From Tetragonia tetragonoides (lineage: Eukaryota; Streptophyta; Magnoliopsida; Caryophyllales; Aizoaceae), in assembly GCA_038025085.1 (NCBI GenBank), contig CM076151.1:9739001-9803000 (forward strand): DNA of 64,000 nucleotides. Reading direction: 5' to 3'. Below, one piece after another: positions 57,348 through 64,000 of the stretch. Both the position numbers and the translations under genes were made by a program. The first letter of the stretch is position 1; every line of letters begins with the position of its first letter. Below the pieces are notes generated by a model. It had not been told where the DNA came from and did not search any database. It worked only from the letters and a program-made list of their open reading frames with translations.

Positions 57348-60300
57348 ATGCTTTCACCCACTATACCCTTCAAACCCAGTTCGTTATTCCCGCCAAAATC
57401 CCATCTTTTCCCACCAAAACCTAACCAATCTTTTCTGCCCATCAAAAATTACACACTAAAAATGTCATCTTTTGGTGGGTTTACAGTGAATGCCCAATTG
57501 GGTGATAAAAATGATCAAAGGACATTAATTGAGTATGTGGGTAAAGGTGGAATTGATGTGGGTGATGATATGGTGATCTTAATTGATCATTTACAATATG
57601 CTTGCAAGAAAATTGCAGCTCTTGTTGCTTCTCCCTATAATTCAAGCCTTGGCAAATCTGTTGGAGGTTCTGGTAATGATTCTGGGTCTGAAAGAGATGC
57701 TCCAAAGCCCCTTGATATTGTCTCTGTAAGGGTTTAATGTCTTTTACTATATTTTCTTCTTTTAATTGTTTAGCATTGGTGTATTGATTGGTATAAATTT
57801 GATTTTGTTGTGATAGTTAAGATTTCATTTTAATTTAGGTTTTTAGTAAAACTTGATTGGAGGTTGTAAATTCCTGTTGTTGTTTGATGGTGAATGATCT
57901 ATGCACTGAACCCATCTAGTGGGTGAAATTGTTATTGTACTAATTTAAAGGTTATGGTGAAGATAGAGTTTGGATGGTGGGGGTTATTGGATTTTGAAAA
58001 ATAGCTGGAATTGGGTTGCAAATGCTAGAAAAGCTCATAAAATTTGCCAATCAGTGGTAGTGGAGCTCAGCCCCTCTTTGTTAGCACTATGCTAGGGGAT
58101 AAGCTTGTACTCTGTAGTAATAGTTCATGTGACATTTGATGCAAATGGGTGGTGATAAGAGAACAACCCAGTAAGTCTCCCGTCGAGGGCAAGGTCTTAA
58201 CTAGTCGCCTAGTAGAGAGGCCGTTTCTGATAGAACCACGAAAGCAATTTTGAATTTTAGAAAAAGTGAGTTGATTTGAATGTAAGAGTAAATGTAAATG
58301 ACATAGTATCAATCTCATGAATGAGGGGATACCAACCCCTATTCAGGAAAAAATTAGCCCTTGAAAGTTGAATCAGTCAATCAAGACAAGTCAGTTAAAT
58401 AATGTTCACATAATGACATAAGGTCAAAAAGCTCATACATGGGGATACAGTTACAGATACCCCTACCTGCTATGACAACATCCGGCTTCGGGACATTCTT
58501 GCCAAAGTTCACATCAATTTTATCAAGGTCTCCCTGGACGAAAGTAGCGTTAGCAATACCATTTTTTTATAGATAACATGGGTGTCCAAGGTTTGTTTGA
58601 CTAATCCCATGGGCCCTGAAGTTAACGACCAGGTCAACCTCCAGTGGCCCTGAGGAGACTCAAACCGCATTTCGGTGAGCATCTGAGATGGCTTGAGCAA
58701 CTACATCATAGCCATAGACATGCTTGACTCTTCTGGCAAGTTTCAAAATAATCGCACCAGTTCCATTGAACAAGCAACATCTTCGATTAGTTTATAGAGA
58801 ACCTCCTCCTGGTGTTATATTTAACACTTGTGCACACAATTGTTTGAAGTGGTAATACTGATGGTCTTTCTCGAACTGATAATACTATAGCATAGTATGT
58901 CTTCTGCGGTCCTCAATGATGAAGAACTACAGATGGTAGTTTTACGGGTCTTATATCCTGTCAAAACCCTTCTCTAAGATAAAATACCGCCGCAGAAGAT
59001 ATTCCTTTCTATCTTTTGACCCATACCCGTCCGTTTGGTACAAAGGGATAAATGAGTGAGAATGATGATGAAATTGTGCTTAAATGGGGAATGTTGCTGT
59101 AAAAATCAGATTCATGTCAGCATTCATAGCACTCTCATGTTTTCATTTGCATTTGACATGTGAGTTAGATGGTTGTGCTTTTGCATGAAGAAGAAAAATG
59201 TGATCACTAGGAGATGTCAAGGATCATCTGAAGAGTTGACAAATCATGCTTCAAATAATGATGTTACAGCTATTAGTAACCATTATGTTGGTCTCATTGG
59301 ATATATGCCGAATGTATATTTTTTTTTGCTTTTGTTGGTGATTGTGAGTAGTCTCAAGTTTCCAAAGTTACAGGTGTTTCTTGCTAAGTTGGTTTTTCCA
59401 AAGAGAGATGTTAGTAACACATACTGCCATGAACTTTTGGATATAGATTAGAAACTAATTAAGCTGATAGACTGAGATTCTGAGGATGTAATATGCGATA
59501 TGCCCATAGCAAATAATCACCTTTAACACTTCAGAGCTTAGAAGACTCTATTTGTTGGGCTATCAGCCAAGTGGGGAGCATGACTTATTTTACGTCTGCT
59601 AGGTATCTTGATTGATCACTTGTCATGATTATCATTATGTTTATTTAATCATAATGTATGAAAATTTCTTTTGACTGTTCATTTCTTGCAGAATGAAATC
59701 ATCCTATCCTCTCTTCAAAAGTTCTGGAAAAGTAGCAGTTGTTGCCTCTGAAGAAAATGATGCACCAATTTATTTTACTGATGATGGTCCATTTGTGGTG
59801 GTTATGGATCCTCTTGATGGTTCTCGGAATATTGATGCATCAATTCCCACAGGAACAATCTTTGGTGTTTACAATCGTCTTGTGGAGATAGATCATCTGC
59901 CAAGGGAGGAGAAAGCATCACTGAATTCACTCCAAAGTGGTACTAGGCTTGTTGCTGCTGGCTATGCCCTCTATTCATCAGCTACAATCTTCTGTGTCAC
60001 CTTTGGCTCTGGTGTACATGCATTCACACTGGATCATTCAACCGGAGATTGTATCCTCACACATCCTAGCATTAAAATTCCATCACGAGGTGTGTTCTGA
60101 AACCATATTGAACCATGTGATAAGATTCTTGTTAATTATGGTCAAGCTCTTTTTCCGTTTACTAATGAAAATCCCGTATCTATGTCATGCCCCTCTTGTT
60201 ACTTAATCTCTGTTTTTGCTTGCTTAATGTTGCATCACTTGCACGGAAGAAAAATGTTCACATTTTCCTGCCCCTCTATATACAAGGGTGATGACACATA

Positions 60301-61109
60301 CAGGAGAGACCTGAATACCTGATTCTTGCATTTTCCAAAAGTTGTATGCCTTTGTGTATCTATCATATGCTTCCAAGCATGCTGAAAAGTGTATAAAGCT
60401 GTTCATAGACAATGAATGATTTCTCATCATTTAATTTTCCAGTTGAATATTCCCTCAAAATGAAAATTGAGTTTCAGAAACTTCTCTGCTAGTATTTGCT
60501 GATCCGGCTACAGTTGTGTTGACGTGTGTATATCTTGATCTCCCAAACGGGGATCACAGCAAGGAGTTTCTAATCTAATGACCAACACTGGGATAGTAGA
60601 ATGTACAGTATTTGTTCGTTTGTAAACGATGTCTCCTTTACTTTATAGAAAATTTGAGTGATTAACTTGAAATTGGACTGCCTGATGATGGTTGCATATG
60701 AATTTCAGGTCAGATTTATTCCGTAAATGATGCGCGATACTTTGATTGGCCTGAAGGTTTGAAGCAGTACATTGACACTGTTAGACAAGGAAAAGGCAGA
60801 TATCCGAAGAAATACTCTGCCCGTTATATATGCTCACTTGTTGCTGATTTTCATAGGACATTACTGTATGGAGGAGTTGCAATGAATCCAAGGGACCATC
60901 TTCGTCTAGTTTATGAAGCAAATCCCCTTAGCTTTGTTGCAGAGCAAGCGGGCGGAAAAGGTTCTGATGGTAAAAGTAGGATTCTGTCGATCCAGCCTGT
61001 TAAGCTGCATCAGAGACTACCTCTATTCTTGGGAAGTCCTGAAGATATTGAAGAGTTGGAGAGTTACGAAGATGTTCAACAAAAAGTGAATCCCGGTTAT
61101 GAAGTTTGA
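57348..61109 (+). CDS. Chloroplast fructose-1,6-bisphosphatase II, with one-base frameshift
   Basis: Exons 57348-57725, 59692-60089 and 60709-61109 rebuild a plant FBPase of about 391 residues, the type encoded by Arabidopsis At5g64380. It has a Pro/Ser-rich transit peptide, RTLIEYVGKGGIDVGDD, the metal/substrate motif VVMDPLDGSRNIDASIPTGT, GYALYSSATIFCVT and NPLSFVAEQAGGK. The Cys-containing redox loop of FBPase I is absent (REEKASLNSLQSGTRLVAAG runs straight on), so thioredoxin control of that kind is not expected. Exon 2 begins in frame as NEIILSSLQK, but an extra base near 59721-59723 shifts the frame; the rest is intact in the shifted frame. As written, translation stops soon after. Exon lengths sum to 1177, one over a multiple of three. 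Either a recent mutation or an assembly error. Confidence 0.9.
58160..58245 (+). mobile_element. Angio-domain type SINE fragment in FBPase intron 1
   Basis: acccagtaagtctcccgtcg, aaggtctt, tagtcgcctagtagagaggc and cgtttctgatag follow the order of the copy at 12560-12680. The central gtacgcagcc block is missing. Confidence 0.5.
58466..58812 (-). pseudogene. Fragment of a TrmA/RumA-like tRNA (uracil-5-)-methyltransferase gene
   Basis: On the minus strand, pieces read EVLYKLIEDVA, NGTGAIILKLARRVKHVYGY then DVVAQAISDAHRNA, and, after an insertion, NGIANATFVQGDLDKID then VNFGKNVPKPDVVIA. These match the SAM-binding region of plant RNA m5U methyltransferases. A deletion with a frameshift removes the segment around the G-x-G motif. 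A donor-like GCAG|GTAG follows VVIA, so the fragment looks copied from genomic DNA, not from mRNA. It lies antisense in intron 1 of the FBPase gene and is not functional. Confidence 0.8.
58562..58665 (-). mobile_element. 5'-truncated Au-like SINE inside the methyltransferase fragment
   Basis: The minus strand opens at box B-like GTTTGAGTCTCC and continues CCTCAGGGCCACTGGAGG, GGGATTAGTCAAACAAACC and a short A-tail, the same blocks as the SINE at 36476-36665. It separates HRNA from NGIANATF, where the intact family has only about two residues. A short AAATG at each side may be the target duplication. Confidence 0.75.
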
Positions 61110-62753
61110 CGTGGCAGAAGACTCTTTTGGTATGATTCGCATAATCTGTCTCCCGTTCTATTTCTGATATCTCTTGTTGTAACTATGGAAGTACGGAAGG
61201 AGACTATAAATAAAGTTCTCATGGAGGCTTTTGGTTGCCACAAATGGTCCGAGCCTGAGCTGCTTGGGCTCATAGTTGTTCTTCCTCATGTTGTACCATC
61301 ACTAGTATTACGGACTTGGCTACAGTTGTTCCGTAAAAGGAACCATCCTCCTCTGTAAGCACCTTGAAGCTTAGTCCATTTTCTGCTAACAGCTAGGCAT
61401 TCAGACCCTGTAGGCCATCATAATTTATAGGCATCAGATTTAGTGTCCTGAGCTAAGTGCCTCGAGCCCACATTAGTGTAGTAGGATTGGTGGTCCACCA
61501 AGATATTCTAGACCTTGTTTGAGAGTTTGAGCTGGAAATCCTTCTGACAAACCCTTTGAGCTCTCTTCACAACGATATCAAGATATTTCCTCTCGATGAT
61601 CGATCTCTCTGTAACTTCTCAGAATGCAAATATATCATTGTAGAGCTAGCAGGCAGAGACATCTGAGTGATAAAACTCTGAAAATGTTGCTTTCCATGGT
61701 TGAGCTCGTAAGGCAGTAAAAAAAAAGCCTCTTTCATGGCCTTTGGTTAACTTACATAGTTACAGACTTACAGGGGAGGAGTGCAAGAAACTTACCATGG
61801 AGTGTTGATTGTCTTTTTCCAATAGTAATGTACTCCTATATTAGATTAGGGTTTTAGTAGATGGACTAAATAATGTAGGAGTATATTAGATTGATATGAA
61901 CAAATTTCAAACTTTTGCGGAAGCAAAATTATCTCTGATCATAGTCATGCTACATACTCTGATACTCATTGTTCTTAAATAATAATAATGGTTCTAAATA
62001 TAAATTTGGCGGCCAATAATTTAAATTTTTTCTAATTGCTCAAAATACTCCAAAGTTTTCCTTCCCCTTGTAAACTCATAATATTCTCAAGTATTGTCCT
62101 GCCCGCCCAAAGTACTTATAAATGAGGACGACGTTAACTAGTTACTCCACCATGGCACCACCTACCCCGGCCACGACTCTCTTTCCTCTTCACCCTACCA
62201 TCTTGTACTAAGTCATACCTATTTATTGAGTTTTTTCCAAATCTGGCTAGGCATAGCGCATAACCCACTAGTTTATGCTACATGTTATATAATATCTCGT
62301 GGCATAACCAACCAAGACTGTGCCACTTAGCGAGCCCGACCCATGACCATCTCTTCTTTATTTAAAACATCACCTTTTTTTTTTTTTAGAGTGAATTAAT
62401 CACATCAGCTTAAAAAGGAAAATTCCAAAAGAATTTAATAATCCTCGTCTTTATGTTCCTTTCTTTTTGCCTTGCCTTTTGGAGCGAATGAAGTAATAAA
62501 ACAACCCCGAATTGACTTGGTCAACCACCGTTTACAATAACTCCAACCATAAAACGCATCACTTCACAATTTTGGAAACTACACAAAAAAAAAAAAAAAC
62601 TAAAAATAACCAAAGACCAAAACTCCAAAAAGGACAGAGATTAGTCAACAATCAAGTCAACCAAATCACCCACAATCCCACGACCTTTTATTCCTTCCAA
62701 TTCCATTAATCATTAATCATTATTTTCTCTCTCCACCTTCCAAACGTCCTCCC
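61110..62753. other. Intergenic, no gene seen
   Basis: This contains the FBPase II 3' UTR, AT-rich spacer with T- and A-runs near 62376 and 62586, and the pyrimidine-rich leader of the KH-domain gene. Nothing else can be supported. Confidence 0.5.
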
Positions 62754-63353
62754 ATGGCAGACACACACACAAACTCCCTCACCACTCTCTCTCCTCCTCT
62801 CACCCATAAACACTCTAAACACAACCCTTCACCACCACCATCAACCCACCACGTGTCACTCAAAATCCTCTGCCACGCGTCCTTAATCAGCGCCTTTATC
62901 GGAAAATCAGGCTCTTCAATTAAACAACTCCAACTCACCACTGAGTCAAAGATCCGAGTCATCGATGACTCGCTCTCACCCACTTCTGACGTCCGTGTCA
63001 TCTCCATTCTCCCCCCAAACACCAACAATTCTCTCTCCAAAACAGTTGTATTATACTCACCCTGTGGTGGTGACGTGGAGGAGAGAGAAACTCATCAGTA
63101 CGAGGTTACGGCGGCACAAGAGGCGGCGCTTAGGGTTTTCGAGAAGATTCTAGAAGTTTCGAGTGAGGTGAATGGTGCAATGAATGAAACGGTGTCGTGT
63201 GGGTTTTTGGTTGAGGGGAGTAAAGCGGGGTGTGTGATTGGGAAAGGTGGGAAGATAGTGGAGATGTTGAGGAGAGAGAGTGGGGCTAAAATTAGGGTTT
63301 TGGTAGGTAATCAATTGCCCAATGGTGTTTCTTCTCCTAATGAAGTTGTTGAG
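62754..63353 (+). CDS. KH-domain RNA-binding protein, HEN4-like, first exon
   Basis: The first coding exon has 200 codons and ends at a GAG|GTAAAT donor; the rest of the gene lies beyond the window. After a Pro/His/Ser-rich start come KH domain 1 (VSLKILCHASLISAFIGKSG, with GKSG at residues 50-53) and KH domain 2 (GFLVEGSKAGCVIGKGGKIV, with GKGG at 163-166, followed by RRESGAKIRVL). Both GxxG loops are intact, so RNA or ssDNA binding is expected. Plant proteins of this layout (PCBP-like, four or five KH domains) include HEN4, needed for AGAMOUS pre-mRNA processing. The position next to FBPase II supports HEN4 orthology, but only two KH domains can be seen here. Confidence 0.88.
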
Positions 63354-63367
63354 GTAAATTCTTTTTC

Positions 63368-63528
63368 AATGCTTTATTATTGATTTTTTTTTGGTTCACC
63401 ACCAAGGTAGCCACCGTCGACCACAGTGATTCGAACCCTCGACCTTGATTAAGGATAGATGAGTCCCTACCACTCAACCACACCTCCTTGGTTAATGCTT
63501 TATTATTGGTTAATGCTTTATTATTGAT
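63368..63528 (-). mobile_element. SINE with AATGCTTTATTATTGAT target duplications
   Basis: The 17-bp aatgctttattattgat occurs at 63368-63384 and 63512-63528, with a further copy lacking the last two bases at 63494-63508. Between lies a minus-strand tRNA-like body: box A-like TGGTTGAGTGGTAGGG, box B-like GGTTCGAATCAC, then a short tail GGTGAACCAAAAAAAAATC. It sits in the first intron of the KH gene. Confidence 0.88.
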
Positions 63529-64000
63529 GATCCTTATTTTATTTATGAACACTGAAAAGCTTACTACTTTTGAGCTACAATTGAGATTATATAAATGCTC
63601 TGAAGACGTTTTTATGTGTTTAAAGATTTGATTTTTTTTCATGTCTAATTTTCCATATGGAGGTTGCACTGTAGTATTTACTGTAAAGTGGACTATGTTG
63701 AATGGAAACGGACACGGACACGTAGAAACGGGATATGTGGAAACATTGTTTCTCAAAAAATTAAGAAACTTGGAAACGTGGGAGGCGTAAAAAATTATTG
63801 TTTATTTTCGATTCTAAACCTAAAATTATGCTGGAAATCATCACAAATAGATAAAATATTTTTTTAAAAAAGAAGTTAATTTGGACAATATATAAAGAAA
63901 TTATTAGAAAGCAAAGGTAATTTTAGGATCTTTGAGGTCAATAAGTGGGAAATTATTGTTTAGATAAAGAAAGAGATTTCCTCCAGAGGCCCGAGTTTCC
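63529..64000 (+). other. Intron of the KH-domain gene, running off the window
   Basis: AT-rich intron sequence. No exon with KH-like coding was found up to the right edge. Confidence 0.5.

Overview
This window is nuclear DNA from a flowering plant, most likely a core eudicot. It is AT-rich and its genes are split by GT-AG introns, some several kilobases long. It holds plant-specific families (EXECUTER1, VQ proteins, ILR1-like amidohydrolases, chloroplast FBPase II), two intron-containing elongator tRNA-Met genes, tRNA-derived SINEs, LINE and Helitron debris, and MITEs. No species can be named. Some repeats resemble ones I associate with Caryophyllales or asterids, but that is weak.

Layout, left to right. 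The 3' part of an MDP1-type HAD phosphatase (+) is followed by a long coiled-coil gene of the At4g38062 type (-) and a six-exon COPI_assoc/TVP15-like membrane protein gene (-). Next is a small basic, probably mitochondrial gene (+) whose 3.7-kb intron carries a broken copy of the coiled-coil gene, a LINE and a nested MITE. Then come beta-ureidopropionase PYD3 (+), two tRNA-Met(CAU) genes (-), an IAA-amino-acid hydrolase (+), and a 2.3-kb Helitron-like, AT-rich block. After that lie EXECUTER1 (+), nicotinamidase NIC1 (-), a dienelactone-hydrolase-like protein (+), ADP-glucose phosphorylase/GALT-like (+), a one-exon VQ protein (-), chloroplast FBPase II (+) and the first exon of a HEN4-like KH-domain gene (+), which runs off the right edge.

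The genes are independent transcription units, not an operon. Several are metabolic: pyrimidine and NAD salvage, auxin conjugate hydrolysis, and sugar phosphate and nucleotide sugar metabolism. Three of them (PYD3, FBPase II, HEN4-like) match three consecutive Arabidopsis genes (At5g64370, At5g64380, At5g64390) in order and strand, so the window looks like an expanded version of an ancestral block.

The most checkable oddities are: a one-base frameshift in an otherwise intact FBPase II; a 165-bp near-perfect foldback in a membrane-protein intron that could make small RNA; a 231-bp in-frame duplication in the coiled-coil gene; a split methyltransferase fragment with a SINE inside it in the FBPase intron; and several retroposon insertions with readable target-site duplications. 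I found no convincing new multi-gene system. All gene models come from reading splice signals and remembered family sequences, without any search.
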